From contig JAVGVS010000010.1 of the NCBI GenBank assembly GCA_032718565.1, positions 2,732,318 through 2,796,317 on the forward strand: DNA of 64,000 nt, given 5' to 3'. The DNA is from Distichodus sexfasciatus. Taxonomy: Eukaryota; Chordata; Actinopteri; Characiformes; Distichodontidae. Positions 33,401 through 45,709 of this stretch are shown here, piece by piece. Below the pieces are notes generated by a model. The model was not told the DNA's origin. It saw nothing but the letters and a program-made list of their open reading frames with translations, and did no database searches. Within the stretch, counting starts at the first letter, position 1, and each line of letters opens with the position of its first letter. The translations under genes were made by a program, and so were the position numbers.

Positions 33401-35916
33401 GCGCTTGTGATACCTGTACAAATGTTTTAACAGTTTTGCTTGAATGTGTCAAGCTGTTTATCAGCAAGTGCACACTAAGTTTTCATTATATGTCTCTTTC
33501 CTTAGCACCACCTACACAACACTCACCAGGTATTTTTTGTCTTAAATTCATTTGTTAAATAGGAGAAATGGTTACACTGTGGATGTTTGCTACACAGGAA
33601 CTGACAGTGTTCAGGTGAGGCAGCAAGAAAATAATGTAAGTCATTGCCAGGGAAGTCTGCATGGGCTCGAATTTCCTCCTTACAAGCTGTTAAAGTGGGA
33701 AAAAGAAACACTCCGTAAAAAAAATGACAACTGTGTAAATTGTAAACACTGTGTTCAGCTACCTTTTTGTGAAGTGTCTGGGGTGCTGATCAGTGACTGT
33801 GAAAATCCAGATATGACACCATTTTGGGAGATTATATTAGTAGGAATTGGCACAGACCAAAAATATTTTAGGTAGCATTTTTTTCTGAGGAGAGAATGAT
33901 TATGATTTTTATGAACAAATAAAACAATATTTATGCTATTGAGGTGGCAGTTTGGAAAGTTTACTCCTACCTCTTTTCAGCATCTGTAACAATCTCTGTA
34001 AAAAAGGAAAAGAACTTGCAGTCTGGGTCATTGGTGCAGATTTGCTGGCACTGGTCAGAACTAGAAGAGTTCATGATTCTGTAGTCAGATCCGGTGAATT
34101 CCACATCCTGATAGTGAGATGACATACAGGCTTCTGATGCAAAGACAAAGACAAAAACGGATTTTGCATATAAATTACTACTTTAAATTATATCTGTTAC
34201 TACAGATGACCCATTGGCTTTAGCCTTACGTGTTTTTAGGTCTCGACGAGTGAGTGGGAATCCTGAGGTCACTCCTTTCAGTTTAGTTACCATAGATGGG
34301 AATTCAGACTCTGTGTTCTTCAGGTAGCAGTAAAATTTCCTAAAGCAGTTAAATATAAATTATTTAAAAAAACAACAACAAAACAACAACAACATCTTGT
34401 CTTTACAAGTGTTGTGATAATATATGTAATTATACATGTATATATACATTTTTTAAATCTCTACAGTATCTTAATCTTAATTTGTATCTCATAAAGGAAT
34501 AGAATTTAGTCATTTTAAGTTAGGGAATAGCATCTAATTATTTAATGTAGTTGATGACTTTTCAGGTCTCATTTCTGTCCCACTATATTAGGAGTCAGAT
34601 AAAAGAAAGTGTTTCAGTATGTGGGTCTAAAGGAAACAGTAATTTCTTCTTAGCAACAGCAAATTGATGTTTTGCTGTAATTGTCCAATCATCTTTATAG
34701 AGCAAAGATTACGATTTAAATTCAAGTACATCCCTTAGGTGTTACTGATGAGCTTCAACACTGATTCAAAGTGAACAAAAATATGTCAAAGACACTCAGA
34801 TACATCATCGTCATCGTGCACCAGAAATAAAGAGAAAGCACATGGCAGCTGTCCCTCTAATCAAAGCTAGGTAGTTTTCCATATTTGCAAGGCTAAGGCC
34901 GTTTACATTTAAGCTCTGAATATTGCATTTAGCCTAACCTGTTATCCACCGTCCAGTCAGCACGTACAAAGGTGAAGAAGCGACAGGAATGGTGTTGTGT
35001 GCATGCTAGTTGACAGTGGTAAGGATCTGGGGAGTAAATCTGTAGAATGTCATGTCCTGGGAAGTCCACATCCACTCTTAGCTCAAGGTCATGTACTGGA
35101 AAGGAATAAATTGCCGTCCAAACAATAGTCAATACATTTAAACACATAATTGAACTTAATCAACACTTCAGTCAGTAGAAGTGGGAGGCCTAGTGGTAGG
35201 ACCAAGAGATCACGGCTACAAATGCTCTGCTGGGTTTGTGAAGCCTCCATAGTGCTAATCAGTGACTTGGTAAATCCAAATATGACCACACTGGAAGAAT
35301 ATATTTGGAGTTATTGGGTCCAAGTTATGTATATATTAGTTAGCTTGTTGAAGGAAGAATATTTTATAACTTTTATAAGAAAAAACAAGCAATTTTCTTT
35401 TTAACAAGTTTGGTAAGCTGACTTTACTCATACTAATGTTCAGTTCTTGGAAATGTGGAAAGTTGCAATCTGGGTTATTGGTGCAAATGTTCATGACACT
35501 TTGGCACTTTGTTCATGACACCAATGGTAGTGTTGTATTATAAATAAAGTTTATTATTTTTTAAATGTTGGACATTCAACTAAATACTAATTCATTTGTT
35601 AATATACAACTACAGTGTTAAATGAAATGTAAAGATTTACATGCCTATTCATGCTGTCACAGACATTGTAAATGAAATCAGCAACTCTGTTTATAAAAGT
35701 AGTGGATTATAACAAGATATTGGAGATATTTGCAGAAATGTCAGAAATATTTCTGAGACAGACCAAATGCGAGTAATGTAAGAAAAGTTACATTGCCTAC
35801 AACATGTATAATGAAGTCTGAAGAACTCTTCAGAATCTGACAAGTAATAAAGCAGACGTACCTTTAGCAAAGGAGCCTTGCAAAATAAGCAACAAAATTA
35901 GCATATACATTCTCAT
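30403..35916 (-). CDS. klkb1: Coagulation factor XI / plasma prekallikrein-like serine protease
   Basis: Secreted contact-system-type protease: signal peptide, four apple (PAN) domains, trypsin domain. Fifteen GT-AG exons fit phase: 35862-35916, 34939-35095, 34230-34339, 33971-34133, 33763-33884, 33527-33686, 33301-33413, 33044-33203, 32831-32952, 32326-32423, 31550-31629, 31253-31413, 31044-31139, 30818-30969 and a last one from 30735. The signal is [19 protein letters not shown]. Two exons encode each apple domain (exons 2-9). The activation site is SARIFGG, where the family usually has R-IVGG. Triad: His about 443 (TAAHC), Asp about 487 (ENDIALL), Ser about 586 (GDSGGP). An Asp at the S1 position (DTCDGDSGG) predicts trypsin-like cleavage. 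Family length is reached at RRAVENG (about 635 residues); the frame continues to 30403. F11 and KLKB1 cannot be told apart here; the symbol is provisional. Confidence 0.85.
31911..32244 (-). mobile_element. tRNA-derived SINE in a protease intron
   Basis: Minus-strand copy of the SINE family seen at 14704-15792: GTGAGGCAGCA / CTTCTTGCTGTGAGGC near its head, GGACTGTGGGAGGAAAC in the middle and AAGCGCTTAATCCC near its tail, followed by a (TTCA)n tract at 31886-31915. It sits between protease exons 10 and 11. Confidence 0.75.
35240..35530 (-). pseudogene. Fossil apple-domain exon pair between protease exons 1 and 2
   Basis: At about 35430-35520 the minus strand encodes [16 protein letters not shown], closely like [14 protein letters not shown] of apple-2 exon 4. 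At about 35245-35345 it aligns in DNA with exon 5 (33763-33884), giving TPNIFFQCG in one frame and [13 protein letters not shown] in the next, so at least one indel has broken it. The pair keeps the order and spacing of a two-exon apple unit. It lacks usable frame and was left out of the gene model. Confidence 0.7.
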
Positions 35917-36471
35917 TGTTCCTCTGTAAAAACAGCTACTTTGCACAGTTAAAAACCTGTGTGGCAGCTGAGTCAAGTCTAAAGGGCGTGAGAGCAGTTT
36001 AACTAAGAGTGACAAATCAATAGTGTTTTGAACAAATTAGCTTTTTTACACATAACACTGGTGGAAAGTCATTCATATGAACTAAATATCTCCAAAATTT
36101 TGTGAATGCTGCTATAATCAAGGTAATAAAAATAAACATATAAAAATATTCCTGTGAGCATTCATATCAAGTCTGCTTATGCAAGAGGCTGACTTAGACT
36201 TCGCTTTCATTTGATAAAATTAAAATCTAAAAAATAAAAAGATTTGCTGATGCCACAATAAGCTAAACTTAGCATCTTGTGTTTGAACTGCGATATGTTA
36301 CTAGGATGAAAACAGCAGGTCTGTTACCTTCTTTAATTCCTGTTGAACTGTAATGGATAGATTTTTCCCCATCACAAGAAACAGATGTTGGTTTTGAATG
36401 ACTTTTGCTCACTTTTACTTACAGGTTGTGAACTGCAAGATGTCAACAAGGACATTATATAATGTATTGAA

Positions 36472-36671
36472 CTATATGTGACCCGATGTATATGTGACCC
36501 GACCCGATTTTCTTTTTTGGAGACCAGGTAAATTTTGAAGACATTTTCTTTAATATAAGACCAAAAAAGAAAAATCTATATTTTTGATGTTTGTCAACAT
36601 AATCGGCCCGTATCGAAATAAATAGAACGCCGACTTCCGACTCATTACGGCAGATCGGGTCACATATATAC
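36472..36671. mobile_element. Small MITE with TATATGTGACCCGAT termini
   Basis: TATATGTGACCCGAT on the left (also duplicated at 36488-36500) is matched by an inverted ATCGGGTCACATATATA on the right end. About 200 bp, no coding capacity. Confidence 0.65.
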
Positions 36672-36742
36672 AGTATTACCTGTTATCTTATGCATATACT
36701 AAAAATGCCTTTTACATTTGCCTCAACAATGACACCAAACTA

Positions 36743-38032
36743 CAGTGCTGTGAAAAAGTATTTGCCCCCTTGCTGATTTCTTATTTCTTTGCATGTTTGT
36801 CACACGTTTCAGATTATAAAACTAATTTAAATATTAGACAAAGATAACCCAAGTAAACACAAAATGCAGTTTTTAATGCAGTTTTGATGATTTTATTTAT
36901 TATGGGAAAAAAAACGATTCAAACCTACATGGCCCTGTGTGAAAAAGTGATTGCCCTCTAAACCTAATAACTGGTTGTGCCACCTTTAGCAGCAACAACT
37001 GCAATTAAGCATTCACGATAACTGGCAATGGTCTTTCACATCGCTGTGGAGGGATTTTGGCCCACTCTTCTTTGCAGAAGTGTTTTAATTCAGCCATATT
37101 GGAGGGTTTCCGAGCATGAACCGCCTTTTTAAGGTCATGCCACAGCATCTCAATTGGACTCAGGTCCAAACTTTGACTAGGCCACCCCACAACCTTCATC
37201 TAGTTCATTCAGAGGTGGACTTGCTGGTGTGTTTTGGATCATTGTGCTGCTGCAGAACTCAAGTTCGCTTCAGCTTGAGGTCACGAACTGATGGCCGCAC
37301 ATTCTCCTTCAGGATTTTTTGGTAGAGAGTGGTTCCATCAATCACAGCAAGTCGTCCAGGTCCTGAAGCAGCAAAGCAGCCCAAGACCATCACGCTACCA
37401 CCACGTTTGACTGTTGGCATGATGTTCTTTTTCTGAAATGCTGTGTTACTTTTACGCCAGATGTGACAGGACACATACCATCCAAAAAGTTCAACTTTTG
37501 TTTCATCAGTCCACAGAATATTGTCCCAAAAGACTTGGGGATCATCAAGGTGTTTTTTTGCTGGAGTGCCAAAGCTTTAGACATGGCTTTGTAACCTTTT
37601 CCAGACCGATAGATGTCAATTACTTTGTTTCTCGTCTGTTCCTGAATTTCTTTAGATCACAGCATGATGTCTTCCTTTTTTGGGATCTATTGGGCTCCTT
37701 TTTAAGTGATCTCTTGATTCAACAGGTCTGGCAGTAATCAGGCCTGGGTGTGGCTGGTGAAATTGCACTCAGCTTTCCAAAAAATGTGATTAACCACCGT
37801 TATTTTTTGAATTTACAAGGGGGGCAATTACTTTTTCACATAGGGCCATGTAGGTTTGAAAAGTTTTTTTCCTTAATAAATAAAATCATCACTTAAAAAC
37901 TGCATTTTGTGTTTACTTGGGTTTTCTTTGTCTAATATTTAAATTTGTTTGATAATCTGAAACATGTAAGTGTGACAAACATGCAAAAAAATAAGAAATC
38001 AGGAAGGGGGCAAGTACTTTTTCACGGCACTA
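36743..38032 (-). mobile_element. Tc1-like transposon relic, 1.29 kb, with long terminal inverted repeats
   Basis: The ends CAGTGCTGTGAAAAAGTATT and AAGTACTTTTTCACGGCACT are inverted copies flanked by TA, with the similarity continuing some 60-100 bp inward. On the minus strand, broken transposase pieces read MPTVKRGGSVMVLGCFA (37259-37474) and WPSQSLDLSPIEMLWHDLKK (37005-37199), the catalytic-domain blocks of Tc1 transposases. Frameshifts separate them, so it is inactive. Confidence 0.9.
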
Positions 38033-38439
38033 TATTTTGACAAATAAAAATGTTAATCTGTATATATACTGTATATATAAAATATGGACTGCTTTCTTAT
38101 TTTTCCCAGACCTGCAAGTGCAATAACTCATAAAAGAATTTTACACTCACAACCACATACTGCAAAGTCAGTGAACAGAAAAAAAGTGATGTGGTGTCTT
38201 ATTTTTTTCCAGAGCTGTATATATATCATTCAGTTATTACTGTTATTGGAATTAGTCTGAAATATAAATGTCTTTCATAGTGAAACACACTTTAGTAACA
38301 CAATGTATATAAATAGCTAATTACACTTGGAACACTAAGTTCAAATTATAAAGGCCAAACAGAGTCACTGAAGTGGAGAAGCATAGCACAACCAACCAAC
38401 ATGATTTTGCAGAAAGTCTTGTGTAACTTGTGCCTTATA

Positions 38440-38688
38440 CACACTACCGCTCAAATGTTTGCAATCACTTAGAAATTTTCCAAGGTCTGCCAGGCTGTAA
38501 TTGCTGCAAAAAGTGTTTTTTTATGAAAGCAAAGTTTGAAGAACACATTCATCATTTCCATTCCTTATTTCTACCTCTACCTCTATTTCTACAATGTCTA
38601 CATGTCCATTTGTTATATTTCCCATTCAAACTAATTTCATGTGGATTTCCATGGAAAATCTCCAAGTGATCGCAAACTTTTGAGTATA
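38440..38688. mobile_element. Mariner-type MITE
   Basis: The left end ACTACCGCTCAAATGTTTGC, followed by AATCACTTAGAAATTTTCC, is inverted at the right end as GGAAAATCTCCAAGTGATCG followed by CAAACTTTTGAGTAT. About 250 bp, non-coding. Confidence 0.7.
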
Positions 38689-38689
38689 A

Positions 38690-40105
38690 ATATATACATA
38701 AATGTATAAAGTGTTACATAAATATCTTTAACATGGAGAAGAGAAAAATCAAAACAATAAATTCATGCAATGTCTTTTCAGTAACACAAAACACAAAAAT
38801 ATATTTCTATATTGGTTTTATTTAAGTCATCAGATAAATGCAAACACAGAGACGGCCTTAACAGTGTGCGACACTGCTTCCTCACCTTGTATACAGAGCT
38901 GAAATAGGCCTGAATTAGCATGGCTTGAAGCCTTCTCACTCTTTGAGCACATTTCAGTTTAGCACATTCCTTATCTTTTGAACCTATCACCAGGGAAAGA
39001 TATTTTTATTTGCCTTTGACTACAAAATTCTTCCCTGTGAACAACTGCTTCCCTTGGTATAGCTTTGGCTTCAAACAAAAAGAGACAACAAAAAACAGTG
39101 GATCCTCCACCTGAAAGCAGCTTCTTGCATTAGTTTCTAAATCTGACATAAAGTAGATACATGTCCTTTTATAGATTTACTGCATTAGCTTATTAAAGTA
39201 AATAATGGTGCTTATAGCAAATCATGAGCATGATTAAAAAATAAAGTATTTAGAGCCCGAACACCAGTCGGAGGTCACAATAGCTTAACTGACTGGGTAC
39301 AGAAAGGCTTGAAGTAGTGGTTAATATAAAAACAGTGAAAAAGCATGATTATCTGCTATTATTTATAGATAATACTTAAAGAACATTTTTTTAAAAAATT
39401 GCATACTAAAAATGAAAGGAAAAAATAACACACATATAAAGAGAGGTGATAATAGATAAGACATAGAATCCCTATATCTATGTCTCCAATGCTGAGGAGA
39501 TTTTAGCCAATGCTGATTGAATATCAGGATACTTTCTTTTCCCCACTTCCAAAATTTAGGGTTACCTGAGTTGGTGGCGCTTTCCCTATGTTTAGCTACA
39601 TTGTCCCCCAAGAGAAGTATTGCATATGACTCAGGGGATTTCAGCTCTTGTGTTCACACAAGCTATAGAAATTGAATGGACCTCGTCTCTACATCCACCA
39701 CACCCAATACCTGTCCTGCAGGTTTCTCTCACACCTTTTTCACCCGTTTGCACAAGGTTTCCGCAATTCTGCGGCTGCTACACTTGAGAAGACTGACAGA
39801 ATGGGAGGAAAAAAGGCTTTAGCATGAGGTGAAGGGTTACTAGTTTGCACCATAGGCATCTTTCCCTCTTATAAGATGTTTTAAGACTGGTCTTGGAATG
39901 CACAGTATAGTTTTATAGAGATAAATATTGCCATTACTACAAGCGTGATTACTGAAGATACATACAGTTGCCTCCCTACCAATAGTGTCGCCAGAACATC
40001 TGGAGTCTGGCCCGACGCAGGTGTTATCCTCCAACATTCTGCGAATCTGACACAATGAGGCATGATTTCAAGCCACTAACCGAAACATCAACTCTGCACC
40101 AGCAC
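38690..40105. other. Spacer and 3' UTR side of the homeobox gene
   Basis: AT-rich with no convincing exon. The 3' UTR of the minus-strand homeobox gene should extend into the right part. No single polyadenylation signal could be chosen. Confidence 0.4.
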
Positions 40106-43100
40106 TCACTCCTCATCTGTGGCCTCCCTTTTTGATTCATCCAGCTTCTGATCCGCACGTTGAGGGTTGGGGCTTTGGAGAGGCACTGCTTCCACTACAG
40201 GCAACGTGGCAACGTCCTGCTCACTGTCCTTTCTTTGAGAGAGCTCTTCCTGAGCATAATACAAGCAACTGTGTTTTTACTTACAAACGGTACAGACATA
40301 TTAGTCAATTTAAATAAATAAATAAATAAATAAATTTAAATAAAGGACTGGGTGTAGATTAGCTCTCACCTGCTCGTGGAATCGCTGACTCATAACCTGA
40401 TCTCCGAACTCCTGGTTCTCAACCTCTTCACCATTTGAGTGGCAGCTAGGACTTGGTACCTCGATTCCATGGCTCTCCAAAATGGCAGCCTCTGAGGCAA
40501 ACAAGGTGTCGGGTGAAAAAAAAATTGTTTGTGTTTATGTGCTTAAATTTCTTGAATATAATACCAACATGATAATTTTCATATAATAAACTCCTATTTA
40601 ACTAGTTACATGGGTCTCACCTATGTTGGCACGTCTTTTCATCTCCTTCCTGCGATTTGCAAACCAGTTGTATACTTTAAGTGCTGTGACTCTCTCAAAC
40701 TCAGAAAGTTTGCACCCTGTGCAAGTATTTCAGAAACAGAATATGTAATTAAATTCACTGTAACCTGTACATTTTATCCCCAGCTGTATATCCACAAGCA
40801 GACAGCGGTATGACAAAGACCGCATGTAAAGGAGAGTTGAACTGGTCACCTGGTTTCTGGATGACAGAGTTACAGGCGTTGGCGATCTCCTCTCTCTTAG
40901 CTTCATCAGGATACTGATTCTCTATGAAGAAACTGGCAGCAACCAACAAGGTTCTATTTAAAAATAAGCCTGGAAGTGCCAATTAACAGCATCCAAAATC
41001 TCTAATATTTCATGTAGTCTTAGGAAGGTATTACTTTACGTCCAAATGTCATTTTTGCTTTATTCTTTGACAGCACAGTGTTCTAATGAGAACTCTCTTA
41101 AACTCTATAGCAGAGACTGGCACAGTTGCATTCATGCGCCCTCCAGTGGTCTCCATGAGTCACTCGAAACATGATGAACATAACTGTTTCCAAATATTTG
41201 AATTCTTTACTTAATATCAAATATCTTAATAATATCTTAATCTTAACAAATATTAAGTAAAAGTTAATGCAACATGTGAAACCTTTTCACAAACCTGTAA
41301 TTTAGTCTCAAATTAAAAAGTACTTAAGGGCTTTATTAAGTGCCTGTCTGGACAAAGCGGTGAAGTAAGTCCTTGTCGTCCAATGCTTGTGTATTATATT
41401 ATGACACTGATTCTCTATAAAGATACTGACAGCAACCGACAAGGTACAGTTAAAAATACATCTTAAAAATGCAGTTATGCAATGTCAAAAAAAAATCAAC
41501 TACACAAACATTTTAAAAACTCCCTAAAAAAAATCCCTAGTATAACATTGCTAGTAATCCCAACTTGATTAGCAAATTTACTGAAACAAAAATGTGGTTT
41601 CTGGTAAAAACAATCTGAATTCTGGTTTCAACAGCACATTTGGTATATGGGGCTCCCTTAGATTGAAGAGAAGTGGTAAGAGCAATGGCAGGTCAGCTGT
41701 GACAACCTTTCTATACTAGTGCCACTTAGCCCTGGAACCCCTGCTATTTTAGATCCCCAGCCCCCACGGACAATTGAATTTAATCTGAGCTAAAAGCTTT
41801 CTAGGAATCTCTTTGTGACTGGCTCACCTCTCCATTATCGACTGACACTCTTTCCTCCAGGTGAAGCGGCTGCCCCTCCGCAGTCTGAAAGGGCCACCTA
41901 CAGACACCCTGTCTCCAGGGCTGGCAGCTACCCTCCAGTCAGGTTCCTCTTTGACCAGTGAGCGCATGGACAGAGTGGCACCTGTGGAAACACAGATAAA
42001 TATGTAATTAAATACACAACAAAAAATCCACTGTAGGAATTAACTGTATGATATTGAGAGATGTCAACTACATCAAGTCAAGTATTACTGATTGTAATCC
42101 ATTATAATACAGTCATATACTCTTTGGGACATGATTTGCCTATGGTCCAGCTTGAAGAACGGCAGCAAGACCCATTAGCATTGGTTTCCCTGTAGCGTGG
42201 TGGTTACCTGGCTGAGAATGGTGTGCTGAGTACCAGGGAAGCAGATGCATCAGTAGTTCTCTCTGTCTATTCCAGTGGGTGTCAGTCCTGCTCCTGGGGC
42301 CCTGAGTATGCTGGTTTTCACTCCATCTGAACCCTTTACGCCATCCAGGCAATCAGAAAACTGTATGTTAACTAGGTTTGCTTCTAAATGGCAACAGTGT
42401 GGCATTCACAGGCGTATACAGGTGTTCCTCATTAAAATCTATACTAGAAATGGTCAGTTGAGCTCAGTTATATTCAATTGTTTGCAAATAATGCAAATAC
42501 ATGCTTGGCAGTGTAGCACTGCAGAGGATTACAAAAGCGGCATGCTCAGGGGTCGGTTAGTAGCAGTTAAAATGGAAAAGAAATGACATGAAAACCAGCA
42601 AGTGCCTGCCCCAGGATCAGGACTGAGAGCTACAGTCTGGGCTACTGCAGAAAGGTAGGGAGATCTAAGAAGGGCTTTACCTAAAACATTTTAAACCTAT
42701 TCAAAGGCAACGGGAAAATGAGCCATCTGCCGAGAGAAAATACTGTCATGTCGCAAACAGTATGCACGCCAATAATTTGCCAAAACCAAAATTAACTTCA
42801 TATTACTTCAAAAGACTGCGTAATTCCTAAGAAGTCATGCCCACAAGACTGTCAAGAATTTCCCTGCTTGCTTCTAACAAAATTTAGTGTGTTGAATCAT
42901 AGGCCCTAGAAGCCGAGGAAAAGTGGACAGTGAGGGTCAGAGAAAGTGGATGTTAGACAAGTTAAAAAACAAACAAACTTATCTTTATAAGAAATAGGTT
43001 CAACCCAGGCTGAAAATGTCTAACCTAACTAGCACTTAGCCAAGCTGAACGGTCCATGCTTCTGTAATGGCCAGAGTAACGGTGCTCACCTGGGCTGTTC

Positions 43101-44741
43101 CGCTCCAGAAGGTACCAGCGGTAAAAGGCCCTTCGTTTGGAGTCACTCATCTCCAATCCCTGCTGCAGGAGCCACTGGGAAATGTAGCTCTGACTGATAC
43201 CTGCAACATGGAACACAGACCAGCGATGTAGTCAGAAAGAGGTGTAAAGTCAGACAGGATGCACAAAATATCACAGGTTCTCCCCAGTGTAAGTAAACAA
43301 AGATAAGGTTATCTCCCTCTGAGTTTAAAATGTTGCTTCACTGTATGCCAGTGGCAGTTGTGCTGAGTACCTGTGACTTGCCCAACAATAGCTTGAGAGA
43401 TCCTTCTGTTGTTGAGGAAAGCCTTGATCTCCTCCTTCACAAGGTTACTGTCCCTCCTAAAAACCACATTGTTATGTATCTGAAAGGTCCATTATCCATC
43501 ATCAAGTACACACTACCACATCATATAGAACACAACACATTCTGTCATCAAACCACCAGTAAAGTCTGATAGAAACGCATATATTTTTGTAAGCTTCTAT
43601 GCTGTCACAATGCATTCATTAAATGATACATAAAACTATAGATGTTAATTTGCTGTGAGTTTTTAGAAAATACATTCTGACTCAAGCATTTAGTGACTGT
43701 GGCTTGGTAGAATTCCTTGGGTTTTCACATTTGCAGCAATTTGGATAAGATATCCAAAACTGCAAGTAAAGACAACTCTCTATTGCTGTACTGAGGCCAC
43801 ATAAAAGATTGTTTTGTTTAGGAATAAAAATAGCAGAATTCTGTGCATCTTTCAACACTGTTGGCTCTTACAGAAGACACACAAAAACCAGAACAAAGTA
43901 ATAAAAACAAGGTTTAAGTTGCAACACATGCAGACAACTGACTTTTGTTCCAGTGTGTTATGAATAGGTGGCACAAAAATATCTAATAATGTTTTTATAA
44001 AATGTGTCTTTATAACACCATCATAAAGCTTTCATACATTAATGAAAATAAACTTCCTTATTTAAATGGAATATAAATTGTGTGTAGAGTATATGCATCT
44101 TAATCTCAAACAATGAAACATGTTTATTGACAGCAATATGTAATTAGGTAATTTCAGTCTACATTATGAAAACTCTCTGTCTCACTATCGCTTCCAGTCC
44201 ACCTGACCCAGTTCAGCGAGGCCTGTAACTTTCTGAAAATTACTCGGCAGCTCCAGGGATTCACTTCCATTATCTGGTGTTATATTAATCACTAGACATC
44301 TGAGCTAATACCAGTAAAAGAATGAAACGTAATCCTATACCTCATGTATTCCTCCACCTTCTCCTCCAGATCCCAGTCCTCTTCAGCCATGTCATAACTA
44401 AATGACCTCTGAACTGCACTGGGAGGATACAAGGGTGGAGGCGAGGCATCATAGCTGTTACTAGGGGACAGTGCCGAATCCAGAACTGGGGTTTGGGTGG
44501 TAGCTGAGGTGAGAGATGAGGAAGAAGAAGAGGAAGATGGGGCAGCTGGAGCTGCAGAGGTAGGGGCGCTGGGTGGGGCAGAGTGATTGTCACAGCAAGG
44601 GGTGCGATGGTCTGGATCCAGTCTCTCCAGAGACTCCAGAGCTTGGATGATCTGAGGTTTCGTCAGCCCAGACAGCCTGAGGCGCTGGAGAAGGTCAATC
44701 TGCTCGATTGTGTAGCGTGGCTCCATGTCACAACACTCCAT
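40106..44741 (-). CDS. hmbox1: HMBOX1-family homeobox protein (HNF1-like homeodomain)
   Basis: Minus-strand homeobox factor of the HMBOX1 (HOT1) family; in mammals this protein is nuclear and binds telomeric repeats. Coding exons: 44341-44741 (exon starts 44742), 43371-43456, 43090-43200, 41828-41981, 40850-40932, 40621-40716, 40370-40491 and 40106-40249. All are GT-AG, phases agree, total 398 residues (human 420). The N-terminal HNF1-type part has YTIEQIDLLQRLRLSGLTK. A POU-like region covers VKEEIKAFLNNRRISQAIV, GISQSYISQWLLQQG and RRAFYRWYLLERNSPG. The atypical homeodomain runs from FRLRRGSRFTWRKEC through NQYPDEAKREEIANACN to VYNWFANRRKEMKRRANI. The linker (PCCDNHSAPPSAP, poly-Ser) and the acidic C-terminus differ much from HMBOX1, so this may be a diverged paralogue. 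Start chosen at MECCDMEPRY, one base after the acceptor. Confidence 0.9.
41400..41475 (-). repeat. Partial duplicate of an HMBOX1-family exon border in the intron
   Basis: The stretch around CTGATTCTCTATAAAGA, then CTGACAGCAACCGACAAGG and TTAAAAATA, aligns with 40912-40980 (CTGATTCTCTATGAAGA, CTGGCAGCAACCAACAAGG, TTAAAAATA). It copies about 20 bp of exon 5 plus the adjoining splice site and intron, but the exon part ends in unrelated sequence. Confidence 0.65.
42282..42626. mobile_element. MITE-like element with about 40-bp inverted ends
   Basis: The left end TCAGTCCTGCTCCTGGGGCC with TGCTGGTTTTCAC is inverted on the right as GAAAACCAGCA with GCCCCAGGATCAGGACTGA. No coding capacity. Words of this kind are common in fish genomes. 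Confidence 0.65.
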
Positions 44742-44809
44742 CCTGGCATCTGGGACACAAGATGAGACAAAGCTGAGTTTTGCAAACAGGACTAACTTAA
44801 TGGCAGTCA

Positions 44810-45320
44810 CAAAACTACATGGTGATCATTTTATAATAAATGAATACACACTCACATTCAGTCATATAATCACACCTATATTTTCAAATCAAATGATGGT
44901 ATATATACACAATCTGAATGGGTATATATGTATGTGAATAGTCATTTTATAAGTTAATAGAACAGATTTAATGAAGTTAATTTTGATCTGGTTCTCATGA
45001 CACATAATCAACACATTCAAATGTGGGCTAAAAAACATAACTCACAGGCAAAGTATTACATCACCAAATCATTTTTAACATTTCTTCATCTATGTTCAAT
45101 CTTTACTTGTGTTACTTTAAAAGTTTTTAGTCTTGACTCAGTGGGATAGTGTGGAGTTTTTCGATAGCACATCAAGATTTTTGCAGTGCTAATTTAAGAT
45201 CTGATTTATAGCACTAATTTGTGTCTAGAGAGTTTTTGGTATATGTGAGAACCTAATTGTCCCCTAATAGATAGGTGAACCTAGGATTTGGGATATTTTT
45301 GAGCCACGGTGTAAGCATTT
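44810..45320. other. Homeobox-gene intron, nothing seen
   Basis: AT-rich intronic sequence between the first coding exon and the 5' UTR exons. No feature noted apart from the repeats listed next. Confidence 0.5.
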
Positions 45321-45709
45321 TTTGGGGTGCGAGGGCTGGTCTCATAAGGAACTATGCTTTATATATACAAAAGATACAGGTTTTATATGAACACCTAAAA
45401 GAGTGAAAAGATTTGCGTTTGAGGTTAAAGTCAGGATTAGTGTTAACTGTAAACAGTAATTATGGGAGTCATTGGAAGTACCTCACAGTACCTGTGTGTG
45501 TGTGTGTGTGTTCATGTATTTATCGCATTGTGGGGACCTTCTTGTCCCCTAAAATCACTTTAATCTGTTTTTTTGGGCTTTGTGGGGACATTTGAGAGGT
45601 CCCAATGAGGAAAAATGCGGTAAAAGATGTGCTTTTGTGTAAAATTCTATACATCTAGTCATTATGGGAGTCTATGGAAAGCCCTCACAAAGATAGTAAT
45701 ACAAAGATG

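Noticed and set aside
37005..37474. Working Tc1 transposase
   Set aside because: The catalytic-domain blocks are in different frames with stops between them; the N-terminal domain is missing.
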